The notes: generated by a model from the sequence alone, not told the origin. A stretch of 64,000 nt of DNA from Virgibacillus sp. MSP4-1 (GCF_010092505.1 NZ_CP048021.1:1426001-1490000); one strand, 5' to 3'; counted from the first letter of the stretch, positions 28,070 through 39,758 are shown. Numbers and translations are program-made.

Positions 28070-29419
28070 CTATTTAAGGCGTTTTATTTTAATGATAGTA
28101 CCCCGATGACCTGATTCCACTTCCCATTCAAGGTTCATTTTCCTGACCATTAAGTCTACAATCGTTAATCCAATTCCTGCTCCTTTTTCACTTGAATCAA
28201 CCGACATTCCGTTGCCATGATCGGCTATAACGATGGCTTCATAATCTTTCCCGGATTCGGTTCTGACCGACAGAAACTTACCGCTTTGGGCGTGCCTTAA
28301 CACATTCTGGAGTAAGTTATCGATGATTCGATCCAGCCATAAGGGATCCACATTCCACTCGTTTTCCTTAAAAGGTTTCAGTTCTACATCAATTTCAAAA
28401 CCTTCTTTTTCGAAAATAGAGTACCAGGATGCCATAGAAGTTCGCATATGACGAATGATATCAATGTTTTCAGGTTTATCATTCATTTTCCTCGCTGTCA
28501 GTAGCGTGTAAGACATAAGATTTTCAATTAATCGGTCAAGCTTTTCCATGGCTTCCTCCATAACCTGTACCGCCTGTACTCCATTCGCTGATAATGTTTC
28601 CTTGGAAATTGAATATAGATGAGCCCTCATTTTCGTTAATGGGGTTCTTAAGTCATGGGATAAATTCGCAATCAGTTCCCTTCGCAGCTGCTCTTCCTCC
28701 TGTTCCCGCTGTTTACTCTCCCTTAATTCACTCACCATTTGATTGAAGGTTGATTCCAGCTGACCGATTTCATCATTCTTTTTTACATCAATCGAAACCG
28801 GCAGCTGGTCTGTGTCCCTAATCTCCATGGCTTCCTGCAAGGCAACTAACCGCTTTCTTATTCCTCTGAAGAATAGTAGAGAGATCATTATAAAGAATAG
28901 AATAATCGTTAAAGCAATGATGGAAAACGTCCGGCCCCCTATTTGGCTGAATTGGTTCGTATCCTGAGATAAAGCTGACCGGGGCAGTTCAAAAACAATA
29001 AACCCATGACTCTGGTTATTCCCTGCAAAAGCAATGACTGTAAAGGGATCCTCATCATACCGTTCTTTGATAAATTGCGCTGTAAATGCAGGTGTCCATT
29101 CATCCGGCAACTCTGCTGTTACGTCGAGTTGAGCAGACAAATGACCATCGTTATCCACCCAGAACATGGATGATTGAGGATACTGCTGTTTCCATTGTTT
29201 AAAATGGTCCAGAATTGTTCCCTTTGTCATCCGTTCTAGATCACTCGCCTCATTATGCCACTGTTTCTCGATTGACGCTGCCTGCCTTTCCGTTTCCTCT
29301 TGATTACTGGTAAAAATGAACAGGAAGGCAGGTACAAAAAAGCCAATCTGTATAATAAATAAAGCGGTTAGGATGATTAATATATACTTTGCCAGTAAGG
29401 ATTTAAAGAATTTTTTCAT
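28070..29419 (-). CDS. Sensor histidine kinase
   Basis: 449-residue membrane kinase. Two membrane segments (about 12-35 and 165-185) enclose an outer sensor domain of about 130 residues, followed by a HAMP linker (about 185-240), the H-box LSHDLRTPLTKMRAH (about 252-266), N-box IIDNLLQNVLRHA, G1 DHGNGM and G2 GAGIGLTI. It belongs to the large group of peptide- and envelope-stress kinases and, unlike BceS-type kinases, has a real extracytoplasmic sensor domain. Its ATG overlaps the response-regulator stop codon, so both are made together. Confidence 0.88.
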   Translation of the reverse strand: MKKFFKSLLAKYILIILTALFIIQIGFFVPAFLFIFTSNQEETERQAASIEKQWHNEASDLERMTKGTILDHFKQWKQQYPQSSMFWVDNDGHLSAQLDVTAELPDEWTPAFTAQFIKERYDEDPFTVIAFAGNNQSHGFIVFELPRSALSQDTNQFSQIGGRTFSIIALTIILFFIMISLLFFRGIRKRLVALQEAMEIRDTDQLPVSIDVKKNDEIGQLESTFNQMVSELRESKQREQEEEQLRRELIANLSHDLRTPLTKMRAHLYSISKETLSANGVQAVQVMEEAMEKLDRLIENLMSYTLLTARKMNDKPENIDIIRHMRTSMASWYSIFEKEGFEIDVELKPFKENEWNVDPLWLDRIIDNLLQNVLRHAQSGKFLSVRTESGKDYEAIVIADHGNGMSVDSSEKGAGIGLTIVDLMVRKMNLEWEVESGHRGTIIKIKRLK

Positions 29420-30084
29420 TGTTTTACCCTGTACCCAATGCCACGAATGGTTTCAATAATTTGAGGCTTGGCCGGGTCCTTCTCAAGCTTTTCTCGTAAA
29501 TACCGTATATGTACCATTAATGTTTTATCCCCTTCTAAGAACTCCTCGCCCCATACCGCTTCATACAACTGCTCTTTTGTTAAAATCTGATTTAAGTGAC
29601 GGAGAAAGTACTGAAAGAGCTGATATTGCTTTCCCGTTAATAAAATTTCCTCATTCGAGCTCCGATTTATTATTTGCAAATCCTTTATATGAATCGTTAA
29701 GTGGTGAAGATTGATGTGCTCATCACTTTTGTTAAAGCGTCTTAACAGCACTTCAATTCGTGCCGCCAGCTCATCCGGATGAAAGGGTTTGGTTATATAA
29801 TCATCTGCAAAGCTGAGTCCTTCCACTTTATCCTCAATGGCTGTACGTGCGGAAAGCATTAAGACGGGCAAATCCCTGTTCGTATTTTTTATCCGCTTAC
29901 CAATGGAGAAACCATCTAATCCAGGGAGCATTACATCCAGAATGACTAAATCGGCATTGATCATATAGAAATCAATTTCTTCCCCTGATTTGAGCCACTT
30001 CACTTCATACCCTTTTTCCTTTAAATTCCGAGTGACCCATCTCCCTATCTCAATTTCATCTTCTATGTACAAGATATGAATCAT
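29416..30084 (-). CDS. OmpR-family response regulator
   Basis: 222-residue DNA-binding regulator. The receiver domain has the acidic pair EDE near the N terminus, the phosphorylation aspartate in LVILDVMLPGLDGF (Asp at about 51) and the conserved lysine in DYITKPFHPDE. The C-terminal half is a winged helix ending HIRYLREKLEKDP and RGIGYRV. It pairs with the overlapping kinase gene. The downstream ABC operon carries a spaced direct repeat that fits binding by an OmpR-type dimer. Confidence 0.9.
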   Translation of the reverse strand: MIHILYIEDEIEIGRWVTRNLKEKGYEVKWLKSGEEIDFYMINADLVILDVMLPGLDGFSIGKRIKNTNRDLPVLMLSARTAIEDKVEGLSFADDYITKPFHPDELAARIEVLLRRFNKSDEHINLHHLTIHIKDLQIINRSSNEEILLTGKQYQLFQYFLRHLNQILTKEQLYEAVWGEEFLEGDKTLMVHIRYLREKLEKDPAKPQIIETIRGIGYRVKQ

Positions 30085-30191
30085 TTTATCCTACCCCTGT
30101 GTCAAAAAGATTTCTATTTTTACTGCATAAGTGTATCATATTTCTTCCAGGTATGTTGGCCTGATCACCAGGGTATGAAATCCCAAAAAAA

Positions 30192-30219
30192 GAGGGGTTA
30201 ACAATTACGTTAACCCCTC
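30192..30219 (-). terminator. Terminator of the hrcA-dnaK-mtaB operon
   Basis: GAGGGGTTAAC and its exact complement around a 6-base loop, followed on the minus strand by TTTTTTT. It lies directly after mtaB. Confidence 0.9.
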
Positions 30220-30225
30220 CGGATC

Positions 30226-31581
30226 TCAGGACAATAATGAAGCTTCTTCTGACGGTGCATCATCCATTACCCTGACAAACTGTCCTTCATTATATGGATA
30301 GCCTGATTTGGTAATCTTCACTCTGACAAGTTTTCCAATCATGTCCTCTGTAGCTTCCAGTTTTACTTTCAGATAATTATCTGTATATCCAACATAGATA
30401 TTGCTGTCGGGATCTTCTTTGGAGTGTTCTTCCGGAATAACCTCCAGTACTTCCCCTTCATATTTAGATGCGTATTCTTTAGCTAATTGATTGGAAAGTT
30501 CAATTAAGCGATGAACACGATCATGCTTTGTTTCATCATCTACCTGATCTTTCATACGTGCTGCAGGTGTCCCTGTACGCTTTGAAAACGGGAAGACATG
30601 CAGCTCTGAATAACCGATTTCTTTAACAAAGTTATAGGTTTCCATAAATTCTTCTTCTGTTTCCCCCGGGAATCCTACAATGACGTCAGAAGTAATCGCA
30701 AGACCCGGAAGAGCCTTTTTGATTTTGTCAATTCTCTGCTTATAAAAATCGGTTGTATATTTTCTGCGCATTCTCTTTAAGACTGTATCTGAACCTGCCT
30801 GTAATGGAATATGCAGGTGACGGACAATTTTCTTCGACTTATCTAAGACCTCAATCACTTCATCGGTAATCTGACTTGCTTCAATGGAAGAAATCCGGAT
30901 TCGTTTCAATCCATCCACTTTGTTTTCCAGATCACGTAAGAGCTGGGCGAAGTTATAATCCTTCATATCCTCGCCATATCCTGCCGTATGAATACCCGTT
31001 AACACAATCTCTTTATAGCCTGCATCCACCAGCTGCTGCGCCTGTGTTAAAACATCTTCCGGATTACGGGAACGGAGCAAACCACGGGCCCACGGAATTA
31101 TACAAAACGTACAGAAATTATTGCAGCCCTCCTGAATTTTAAGAGATGCTCGAGTCCGGTCCGTAAATGCGGGTACATCCATCTCTTCAAATTCTCTGGT
31201 TTTCATAATTTTTTGTACGCCATTAATCGGCTGACGGGTTTTCTTATATTCCTCTATGTATTCAATCATTTTTTTTCGATCCTGTGTACCTACAATAACG
31301 TCCACACCCGGAATCTCCATAATTTCACCGGGAGATGTTTGTGCATAGCAGCCGGTGACACATACTACAGCATCCGGATTTTTGCGAACTGCACGACGAA
31401 TCGTTTGACGACTCTTTTTATCACCTGTATTCGTCACTGTACACGTATTAATGACATATACATCTGATTTTCGATCAAAATCCACTCGTTCATAGCCGTG
31501 TTCCTTGAAAAAATTCCAAATCCCTTCTGTTTCATAATGATTTACTTTACAGCCCAGCGTATGAAAAGCTACAGTTGGCAC
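30226..31581 (-). CDS. mtaB: tRNA threonylcarbamoyladenosine methylthiotransferase
   Basis: Radical-SAM enzyme that converts t6A37 to ms2t6A in tRNAs reading ANN codons. The 451-residue protein has the UPF0004 domain with LGCKVNHYE and VTGCYAQ cysteines, the radical-SAM motif CNNFCTFC (about 150-157) and a C-terminal TRAM domain. Two upstream in-frame starts (31590, 31587) are too close to GAGGTG, so GTG 31581 (MPTVAFHTLGCK) is chosen, which agrees with YqeV. It is the last gene of the heat-shock operon. Confidence 0.93.
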   Translation of the reverse strand: MPTVAFHTLGCKVNHYETEGIWNFFKEHGYERVDFDRKSDVYVINTCTVTNTGDKKSRQTIRRAVRKNPDAVVCVTGCYAQTSPGEIMEIPGVDVIVGTQDRKKMIEYIEEYKKTRQPINGVQKIMKTREFEEMDVPAFTDRTRASLKIQEGCNNFCTFCIIPWARGLLRSRNPEDVLTQAQQLVDAGYKEIVLTGIHTAGYGEDMKDYNFAQLLRDLENKVDGLKRIRISSIEASQITDEVIEVLDKSKKIVRHLHIPLQAGSDTVLKRMRRKYTTDFYKQRIDKIKKALPGLAITSDVIVGFPGETEEEFMETYNFVKEIGYSELHVFPFSKRTGTPAARMKDQVDDETKHDRVHRLIELSNQLAKEYASKYEGEVLEVIPEEHSKEDPDSNIYVGYTDNYLKVKLEATEDMIGKLVRVKITKSGYPYNEGQFVRVMDDAPSEEASLLS

Positions 31582-31586
31582 GACCA

Positions 31587-32339
31587 TCACCTCAATTCTT
31601 CAAATTGGTACGACATTACAGAAAGAAAATACAATGGAGCTGTTTCCGTTCGTAAAATTCTCGGTCCAAAGCGTGTAAAATAAAAATTCTCTTTCATAAG
31701 CTGTTCCAATTCATGCTGTGAGAATCCTCCTTCAGGACCTACCACGATGAGAACATCCTCATCAGGTTGAATGGTACGGATAATATTCCCCAAAAGAGTC
31801 GGTGATTCCTTTTTTGCTTCTCCTTCACTGGCAACAATCAAGTGGTCAAATTGATCTGCAGCCAGTAAAAGTTCGTTAAAACTTTTCATATGGTGAATCG
31901 ATGGAATAGAAGTCCGGTGTGATTGCTCACTCGCTTCCTTTGCTATTTTTTCCAGGCGTCTGATTTTTTTGTCAGCTTTCTTCTGATCCCATTTTACAAT
32001 GGAACGCTCACCTTTAAAAGGGATAAAAGCATGTGCCCCCAACTCTGTTCCTTTTTGAACAATTAAATCAAGTTTATCTCCTTTAGGCAAAGCCTGGGCA
32101 ATCGTAACTTTAACAGGCATCTCTTTATGCTCATTCAGCCAGTACAGAATTTTTGCAGATACCTCTTCTGGTGTAACATCCACAATTTCACATAAAGCTG
32201 CTCTTCCCTCTTGATGATTACATATGATCTGGTCTTCTGCTTTCATGCGCATGACATTGGATATATGGTGTGCATCATCATCTCTTAGAACGACTGTGCT
32301 GTCTGTCCATCCAGACTCTGGAACAAAATATCGCTGCAC
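31587..32339 (-). CDS. rsmE: 16S rRNA (uracil-1498-N3)-methyltransferase
   Basis: SPOUT-family methyltransferase that makes m3U1498 in the 30S decoding region. The 250-residue protein has an N-terminal PUA-like domain (MQRYFVPESG, DDAHHISNVMRMK) and the C-terminal knot with VGPEGGFSQHELEQL and LGPRILRTETAP-like FGPRILRTETAPL. The start is GTG 32339. Its stop codon overlaps the mtaB ribosome-binding site. Confidence 0.94.
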   Translation of the reverse strand: MQRYFVPESGWTDSTVVLRDDDAHHISNVMRMKAEDQIICNHQEGRAALCEIVDVTPEEVSAKILYWLNEHKEMPVKVTIAQALPKGDKLDLIVQKGTELGAHAFIPFKGERSIVKWDQKKADKKIRRLEKIAKEASEQSHRTSIPSIHHMKSFNELLLAADQFDHLIVASEGEAKKESPTLLGNIIRTIQPDEDVLIVVGPEGGFSQHELEQLMKENFYFTRFGPRILRTETAPLYFLSVMSYQFEELR

Positions 32340-32355
32340 GGTACCCTACCTACTT

Positions 32356-33300
32356 TCATTCAGAAGGTTTTGTTGCTGCAAATGAAATCCAATCCTCCAT
32401 TTGATTGGTTTCCATAATTTCAAAACCAATCGACTCCAAATTGTTTCTAACCTCTTCTTTTTTGCCTTGTATAATTCCTGATGTGATAAATACACCACCT
32501 GGTTTCAGAAGATTAAAGGCTTCCTCGGTAAATTGAACAATGATTTCAGCTAAAATATTGGAAACAATAACATCGGCCTCGACATCTACACCTTTTAGCA
32601 AATCGTTCTGCTTTGCTTCGATTTGTTCATGCACTTTATTCAGCTTAGCATTAATCGTTGTGCTTTTTACTGCTATATCATCTAAGTCATAGGCGTACAC
32701 CTGTTGAGCACCTAAGAGTACCGATGAAATACTTAGAACGCCAGAGCCGGAACCCACGTCCAGAACCGTGTCATTCTTTTGAACGTATTGTTCAAGCGCC
32801 TGCAGACTGAGAACCGTCGTTGGATGAGTTCCGGTACCAAAAGCCATTCCCGGGTCAAGTTCAATAATAATTTCATCACTTTCTACCGGCTCATAGTCCT
32901 CCCAGGTAGGAATGATCGTTACTTTTTCTGAAATTTTTACTGGCTTGTAGTATTTTTTCCAGGCGGTTGCCCATTCCTCTTCATGAATTTCACTGATGGT
33001 TACCTTATTTGCACCGATGTCAATGTCAAACTGAATCAGATTATTTATGGCCTGTTTAATTTGGTCCACGGTCTCTCCCAGGAAACTGTTGACAGGCAAA
33101 TAGGCTTTTACATAAACGCCCTCTTCCGGATAATCTTCCGGGTCAAGCTCAAACACTTCTCCATACATCGAGTCATGATCCTTCACTAAATCATACGCAT
33201 CTTCAATGACCACACCACTGGCCCCAATCTCATGTAAAATATTAGAGATGGGCTCAATGGCCTCATTTGTCGTATGGATGCAGATTTCAGACCATTTCAC
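32356..33300 (-). CDS. prmA: Ribosomal protein L11 methyltransferase
   Basis: SAM-dependent enzyme that trimethylates ribosomal protein L11. The 314-residue protein has an N-terminal substrate-binding domain (about 1-100), a linker, and the methyltransferase domain with LDPGMAFGTGTHPTT (about 147-161), VLDVGSGSGVLSI (about 180-192) and the catalytic-pocket motif VSNILAEII. The start is GTG 33300 with a weak ribosome-binding site. It is conserved after dnaJ in Bacilli (yqeT). Confidence 0.94.
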   Translation of the reverse strand: MKWSEICIHTTNEAIEPISNILHEIGASGVVIEDAYDLVKDHDSMYGEVFELDPEDYPEEGVYVKAYLPVNSFLGETVDQIKQAINNLIQFDIDIGANKVTISEIHEEEWATAWKKYYKPVKISEKVTIIPTWEDYEPVESDEIIIELDPGMAFGTGTHPTTVLSLQALEQYVQKNDTVLDVGSGSGVLSISSVLLGAQQVYAYDLDDIAVKSTTINAKLNKVHEQIEAKQNDLLKGVDVEADVIVSNILAEIIVQFTEEAFNLLKPGGVFITSGIIQGKKEEVRNNLESIGFEIMETNQMEDWISFAATKPSE

Positions 33301-33355
33301 AGGGAATCAACTCACTTTATTTTTATTTTACTAACTATACCCTTTTCCACCGGTA

Positions 33356-34489
33356 TTATGCCTCACCTTTAAAAGCCCGTTTCATACGTTGAAAAATGTT
33401 GTCCTGCTGTTCATCAATTGCTTCATTGCCGCTGATTTCATTAAATTCACGAAGCAATTCCTTCTGACGGTCACTAAGGTTTTTCGGTGTGATTACGCGT
33501 ACTTTAATATGCTGATCACCTTGACCACGTCCATGGACATTCGGTGCTCCTTTACCTCTCAGCCTGAAAAAGGTACCTGTCTGCGTACCAGCTGGAACCT
33601 TAAGTTTCACTTTCCCATGGACAGTTGGTACCTCAAGCTCGTCGCCTAAAGCTGCTTGTGTAAATGTCAGAGGAAGCTCACAGCGGATATCGTCGCCGTC
33701 ACGTTCAAAGAACTCATGAGGCTGTACTCTGGCTACGACAAACAGATCACCCGCAGGTCCACCATTCACACCAGGTTCACCGTGACCAGCTACACGAATT
33801 TGCTGACCATTATCGATACCAGCTGGAATGGAAATGTGAATCTTTTTGTGGGTTTTCACTTTACCGGCCCCACCGCAAGTATTACATTTGTCTTTGATAA
33901 TTTTTCCAGTTCCCTGGCAATAATGACAAACACGACGGTTAACTACGCGACCAAACGGAGTATTCTGTTCCTGATTTAGTTGACCGGAACCGCCACAGTG
34001 AGAACATGTTTCCGGATGACTTCCAGCCTTTGCTCCTGTTCCGTTACACGTATCACAATTTTCCTCTTTTGGTATTTGGATATCCGTTTCTTTTCCGAAT
34101 ATAGCTTCTTCAAATGTTAGATCCATGGTGTACTGAAGATCTGCACCCTGTCTTGGTGCATTTGGATCCCGACGTCTTCCACCACCGAAGAACATATCAA
34201 AAATATCGCCAAATCCGCCAAAGTCTTCGGCACCAAAACCGCCGAATCCACCCTGTCCGGCACCACCATTGGCACCTGCATGGCCGAACTGGTCATACTG
34301 AGCCCGTTTCTGCTCATTACTTAATACCTCATATGCTTCTTTTACTTCTTTAAATTTATCCGCTGCATCTTCTTCTTTACTTACATCCGGGTGGTATTTT
34401 CTTGCAAGCTTCCGGTAAGCTTTCTTAATTTCGTCTTTTGAAGCGTCCTGAGATACTCCAAGAACTTCATAATAGTCTCGTTTACTCAC
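33356..34489 (-). CDS. dnaJ: Chaperone DnaJ (Hsp40)
   Basis: Co-chaperone that stimulates DnaK ATPase and hands over substrates. The 377-residue protein has the J domain with HPD (about 33-35), a Gly/Phe-rich linker (about 72-115), four CxxCxGxG zinc repeats ([32 protein letters not shown], about 146-210) and the C-terminal substrate domains. The start is GTG 34489. A terminator-like hairpin separates it from dnaK. Confidence 0.96.
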   Translation of the reverse strand: MSKRDYYEVLGVSQDASKDEIKKAYRKLARKYHPDVSKEEDAADKFKEVKEAYEVLSNEQKRAQYDQFGHAGANGGAGQGGFGGFGAEDFGGFGDIFDMFFGGGRRRDPNAPRQGADLQYTMDLTFEEAIFGKETDIQIPKEENCDTCNGTGAKAGSHPETCSHCGGSGQLNQEQNTPFGRVVNRRVCHYCQGTGKIIKDKCNTCGGAGKVKTHKKIHISIPAGIDNGQQIRVAGHGEPGVNGGPAGDLFVVARVQPHEFFERDGDDIRCELPLTFTQAALGDELEVPTVHGKVKLKVPAGTQTGTFFRLRGKGAPNVHGRGQGDQHIKVRVITPKNLSDRQKELLREFNEISGNEAIDEQQDNIFQRMKRAFKGEA

Positions 34490-34596
34490 TTGCCAATCAC
34501 TCTCCCGACTCTTATCACATAAAGTTTATCATAACATTACTGGTTCATGATGTGCAATCTAACAGCAATTTACAGTTCCTGAACTTAACGTGTAAA

Positions 34597-34632
34597 AAAG
34601 CCAAAGCCAAGATATCCCCTGACTTTGACTTT
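34597..34632 (-). terminator. Attenuating hairpin between dnaK and dnaJ
   Basis: Minus strand AAAGTCAAAGTCA pairs along 13 bases with TGGCTTTGGCTTT (two G-U pairs) and is followed by TTT. It probably lowers dnaJ and distal gene expression relative to dnaK. Confidence 0.7.
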
Positions 34633-34676
34633 TTCAAAAAATGGATCAGTTAAATGGAAGCTTTGTCATTTTAAGC

Positions 34677-36554
<1,878 letters not shown>

Positions 36555-37169
36555 TTACTGGTTTACCTTCACCATTGCCGGACGAATAACACGGTCCTTT
36601 AACATATAACCTTTTTGTAAAACTTCCGTAACGGTGTTTGATTCTTTTTCGTTATTTGAGTCCTGCATAACTGCCTGGTGTATATTCGGATCAAAGACTT
36701 TTCCTTCCGCCTCTATTTCTTCAACTCCAGCCTTTTCCATAGCTGAAACAAGTTGGCGATAGATCATATTCATGCCATCAACAAAGCTTTCCGTTGACTC
36801 CCCGTCAACATCCACCTGCAGGGCACGTTCAAAGTTATCTAATATTGGCAGAAGCTCTGTGACCACATCCTGTGATTTATACTTAAGGTCATTTTCCCGA
36901 TCTTTTTTTGCACGACGCTTAAAGTTATCAAAATCAGCTTGTACTCTTAATAGTTTATTTTGCATCTCATCTTTCTCTTTCTTTACAGCTTCAAGCTCTT
37001 CCTCAAGTGCCTGAGAATGGTTATCTTCAGTATCATCCTGCTGCATTTCCACTTCTGCATCTTCAACTGTCACTTCTTCTGCAGTGTTCTCCTGAGTGTC
37101 TTCTTCAGTTCTGAGTTCTTCCTGTTCATCCATGTTTTCCACTGCTTCTTCTTTGTTTTCCTCGTTCAT
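36555..37169 (-). CDS. grpE: Nucleotide exchange factor GrpE
   Basis: Releases ADP from DnaK and works as a thermosensor. The 204-residue protein has a very acidic N-terminal tail (about 1-55), a long coiled coil (about 56-115, with LEEELEAVKKEKDEM) and a beta domain with GVEEIEAEGKVFDPNIHQAV. The frame opens at 37193, but GAGGTGAC selects ATG 37169 (MNEENKEEAV). The long acidic tail exceeds that of B. subtilis and fits a salt-tolerant host. Confidence 0.94.
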   Translation of the reverse strand: MNEENKEEAVENMDEQEELRTEEDTQENTAEEVTVEDAEVEMQQDDTEDNHSQALEEELEAVKKEKDEMQNKLLRVQADFDNFKRRAKKDRENDLKYKSQDVVTELLPILDNFERALQVDVDGESTESFVDGMNMIYRQLVSAMEKAGVEEIEAEGKVFDPNIHQAVMQDSNNEKESNTVTEVLQKGYMLKDRVIRPAMVKVNQ

Positions 37170-37319
37170 TACTGTCACCTCTCTTTCCCTCAAACAAAAT
37201 AACCGTTTTAGAATATATCATGAAACATTAAAGATTTAAAGAACAAAGCATATAGAGATGTAAGTCCTGTTCATAAAATATACTAAATCATAGACCAAAG
37301 TACTTAAACCAAAAAGATC

Positions 37320-37345
37320 GATGGGGCAAAACAGCCATCCCCATC
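37320..37345 (-). terminator. Attenuating hairpin between hrcA and grpE
   Basis: Minus strand GATGGGG-12-base loop-CCCCATC followed by GATCTTTTT. It lies in the 194-base hrcA-grpE spacer and would reduce or stabilise transcript downstream of the repressor gene. Nothing else is recognisable in that spacer. Confidence 0.6.
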
Positions 37346-37363
37346 TATTATCTATTGCCTAAT

Positions 37364-38395
37364 CTAAAAGTTTTGATACCATGCTCTGAAGGTTTTGCTC
37401 ATCTGTCCAGAAAGAACATTTAACAGAGACACCACTTTGGAATAGTCCATACGGGTCGGACCTAATAAAGCAATGGTTCCCATGTGCTCATCACCTAATG
37501 TATACGAGGCAGTAATTAAACTGCAATCTTTCATAGCCTCCAGTTCATTTTCATGACCAATGACAACATTGACTCCATGATTCTGGGACCTGAGCAAAGG
37601 GGCAATTTCTCTTTCTTCTTCAATCGCTGAAAATAAATCCCGCACCTTATCGATATCTTTAAACTCCGGCTGATTCATAATATTTGTCCGGCCACTCACA
37701 TAAAGCTTGGCGGGCTGTTCACTGAATAGTGCAGCCTGAATGTAGTCATAGGTATTCTTAAAGTTGTTCGTATGCTTCCTAAGTAATGTCACTACTTCAC
37801 TTTCAATCTTCTGGTTCAATTTATAAATAGGTACACCCTGCAGCTTCTCATTTAAAATACGAACCGTTTTTTCAATCTCAGATGGATCCAGTTCGACCGG
37901 AATTGTAAAGGAGCGATGTTCCACATGTCCAGTATTGGTAACAAGAATCGCAACAGCAGAATGTTTATTTAATGGCAGAATCTGCAGTTGTTTAAGCTCT
38001 GTCTCAAATACTTCCGGTCCTAATATAATCGACGTATAGTTGGTCAAATCAGACAGAATTTGAGCAGACTTATTGACCACTCGTTCAAATTCCATCAACT
38101 GTTCGCCAAACATTGTCTGAATTCGTCTGATATCCTTATTGGCTAACGAAAATGGTGACATTAAGTGATCAACATAGAACCGATATCCTCGTTCAGAAGG
38201 TATACGACCGGATGAAGAATGGGTTTTCTCCAAAAATCCGAGATCCTCCAAATCAGCCATTTCATTTCGAATGGTTGCGGAACTATACTTTACATCATCT
38301 CTTTTGGCGATGGCTCTTGAACCTATCGGCTGAGCACTCTGGATAAAGTCATCAATTATCACTTGTAAGATAAGCAATTGACGTTCTGTAAGCAA
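37364..38395 (-). CDS. hrcA: Heat-inducible transcription repressor HrcA
   Basis: Repressor of class I heat-shock genes that binds CIRCE and needs GroEL to be active. The 343-residue protein equals the B. subtilis length, with an N-terminal winged helix (QLLILQVIIDDFIQSAQPIG, about 5-24) and a GAF-like inhibitor domain. The open frame extends to GTG 38416, inside CIRCE, but GAGGTG is spaced for TTG 38395 (MLTERQLLIL). The operon is autoregulated through the operator just upstream. Confidence 0.95.
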   Translation of the reverse strand: MLTERQLLILQVIIDDFIQSAQPIGSRAIAKRDDVKYSSATIRNEMADLEDLGFLEKTHSSSGRIPSERGYRFYVDHLMSPFSLANKDIRRIQTMFGEQLMEFERVVNKSAQILSDLTNYTSIILGPEVFETELKQLQILPLNKHSAVAILVTNTGHVEHRSFTIPVELDPSEIEKTVRILNEKLQGVPIYKLNQKIESEVVTLLRKHTNNFKNTYDYIQAALFSEQPAKLYVSGRTNIMNQPEFKDIDKVRDLFSAIEEEREIAPLLRSQNHGVNVVIGHENELEAMKDCSLITASYTLGDEHMGTIALLGPTRMDYSKVVSLLNVLSGQMSKTFRAWYQNF

Positions 38396-38409
38396 GATGA
38401 TCACCTCTG

Positions 38410-38436
38410 TTAGCACTCTTTCTTATTGAGTGCTAA
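38410..38436. promoter_or_regulatory. CIRCE operator (HrcA binding site)
   Basis: TTAGCACTC, nine bases, GAGTGCTAA: a perfect CIRCE inverted repeat, 15 bases before the hrcA TTG start and just downstream of the predicted promoter. Confidence 0.97.
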
Positions 38437-38446
38437 TTCTAATAAT

Positions 38447-38475
38447 AACTTATCAAACGGATATAGGATTGTCAA
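38447..38475 (-). promoter_or_regulatory. Sigma-A promoter of the hrcA operon
   Basis: Minus strand perfect TTGACA (38470-38475), 17 bases, weak TAAGTT (38447-38452). Transcription would begin at the edge of CIRCE, so HrcA can block it. Confidence 0.6.
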
Positions 38476-38528
38476 TAATAAAGCTGATAGCAGGAAACAT
38501 CCTGAAATGATGTTAAGAAGTGATATAA

Positions 38529-39677
38529 TTAACTGAAGATGACGTCATCATCCAGCAGAAAGGCGGCAAAGACATCATTTCCAAAAAGCCTGCCCTGAGG
38601 TGTAAGTTTTACAGCATCCTCTTCTTCTATTAACCAGCCCTTCTCCTTTAGCTCCGTCATTTCTTTGTGATATAAATTGTTCATCCATGTTCCATATTTT
38701 TTATAAAAGTCCGCTTTGGATACACCACTGGCTTTTCGTAATCCCAGAAACATTTCCTCTTCAATCTGTTCTTTCTTCGTGATGACCTCTTCGTGTAAAA
38801 CAGGTTTCTTATTTTCCATTAAAGAATCAATGTAATGGTTAACTGGACGAAGATTAACCAGGCGCTTCCCTTCGATATAGCCATGGGCGCCGGCTCCAAA
38901 ACCAAAGTAGTATGCATTATCCCAGTATACGAGGTTGTGCTGGCTTTCAAAGCCGGGCTTTCCAAAGTTACTGATCTCATAGTGGAAAAGTCCATGACTT
39001 TCCATTTTCTTCACAAGACTTTCATACATATCTGCTTCAACCTCTTCAGGCGGCTTGCTTAATTTCCCTTTTTTGTATCGAATATAAAAAATTGTCTTCG
39101 GTTCAATTTGTAAAGCATACGCCGAGTAATGCGGCAATTGATAGTCCAATGCCGCCTGTAAAGTACGATCGAAATGCTCCCGTGTCTGATTTGGTAAAGC
39201 ATAAATAAAGTCCATACTAATATTTGTCAACCCATTTGATTGCAGCGCATGTACAGTCTGATCAACGTCCTTTACCTGATGATTCCGGTTTAACATTTTC
39301 AGAAAATCATCATCTAATACTTGAACGCCCAGGGAAATCCGATTCACACCATAATGTGAAAGCATTTTTGCTTTTTCAAGTGAGAATTCACCTGGGTTTG
39401 CTTCAACCGTAAATTCACTGCTGCTCACATCAAAGTATTTGTTAACAATTTGCAGGAGCCTTTCAAACTGAGCGTTGGACAGACTTGTCGGTGTCCCTCC
39501 CCCAATATAAATGGTTTTGACTTTTTGTTTGTTTTCCCCTATATAAAGTTCAATCTCTTTTTGCAGGGCATCCAGATATTGGCTGGCCAGAGATTCATTA
39601 TAGTAAATTTTTGTGAAATCACAATAATGACAAATCTCGTGACAAAAAGGGATGTGAATATAAACTGATTGGACCAC
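38529..39677 (-). CDS. hemW: Heme chaperone HemW (HemN-like radical SAM protein)
   Basis: Radical-SAM protein that inserts heme into respiratory proteins; often misannotated as coproporphyrinogen oxidase. The 382-residue protein has the CHEICHYC cluster (CX3CX2C, about 13-20), GGGTPTSL (about 59-66) and the HemN C-terminal domain. The extra N-terminal cysteine of true HemN is not seen. The start is GTG 39677. It lies between lepA and hrcA as in B. subtilis. Confidence 0.92.
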   Translation of the reverse strand: MVQSVYIHIPFCHEICHYCDFTKIYYNESLASQYLDALQKEIELYIGENKQKVKTIYIGGGTPTSLSNAQFERLLQIVNKYFDVSSSEFTVEANPGEFSLEKAKMLSHYGVNRISLGVQVLDDDFLKMLNRNHQVKDVDQTVHALQSNGLTNISMDFIYALPNQTREHFDRTLQAALDYQLPHYSAYALQIEPKTIFYIRYKKGKLSKPPEEVEADMYESLVKKMESHGLFHYEISNFGKPGFESQHNLVYWDNAYYFGFGAGAHGYIEGKRLVNLRPVNHYIDSLMENKKPVLHEEVITKKEQIEEEMFLGLRKASGVSKADFYKKYGTWMNNLYHKEMTELKEKGWLIEEEDAVKLTPQGRLFGNDVFAAFLLDDDVIFS

Positions 39678-39718
39678 TGGCCTCTCACCCTCCGTTATAA
39701 TTTATTCTAATAGGAAAA

Positions 39719-39739
39719 CCGCAAGAATATATCCTGCGG
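39719..39739 (-). terminator. Weak hairpin between lepA and hemW
   Basis: CCGCAAGA and TCCTGCGG form a stem with one mismatch and a 5-base loop, followed on the minus strand by TTTTCC. It may be only a partial terminator. Confidence 0.4.
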
Positions 39740-39758
39740 CAGCTCCTTTTAAATATCA

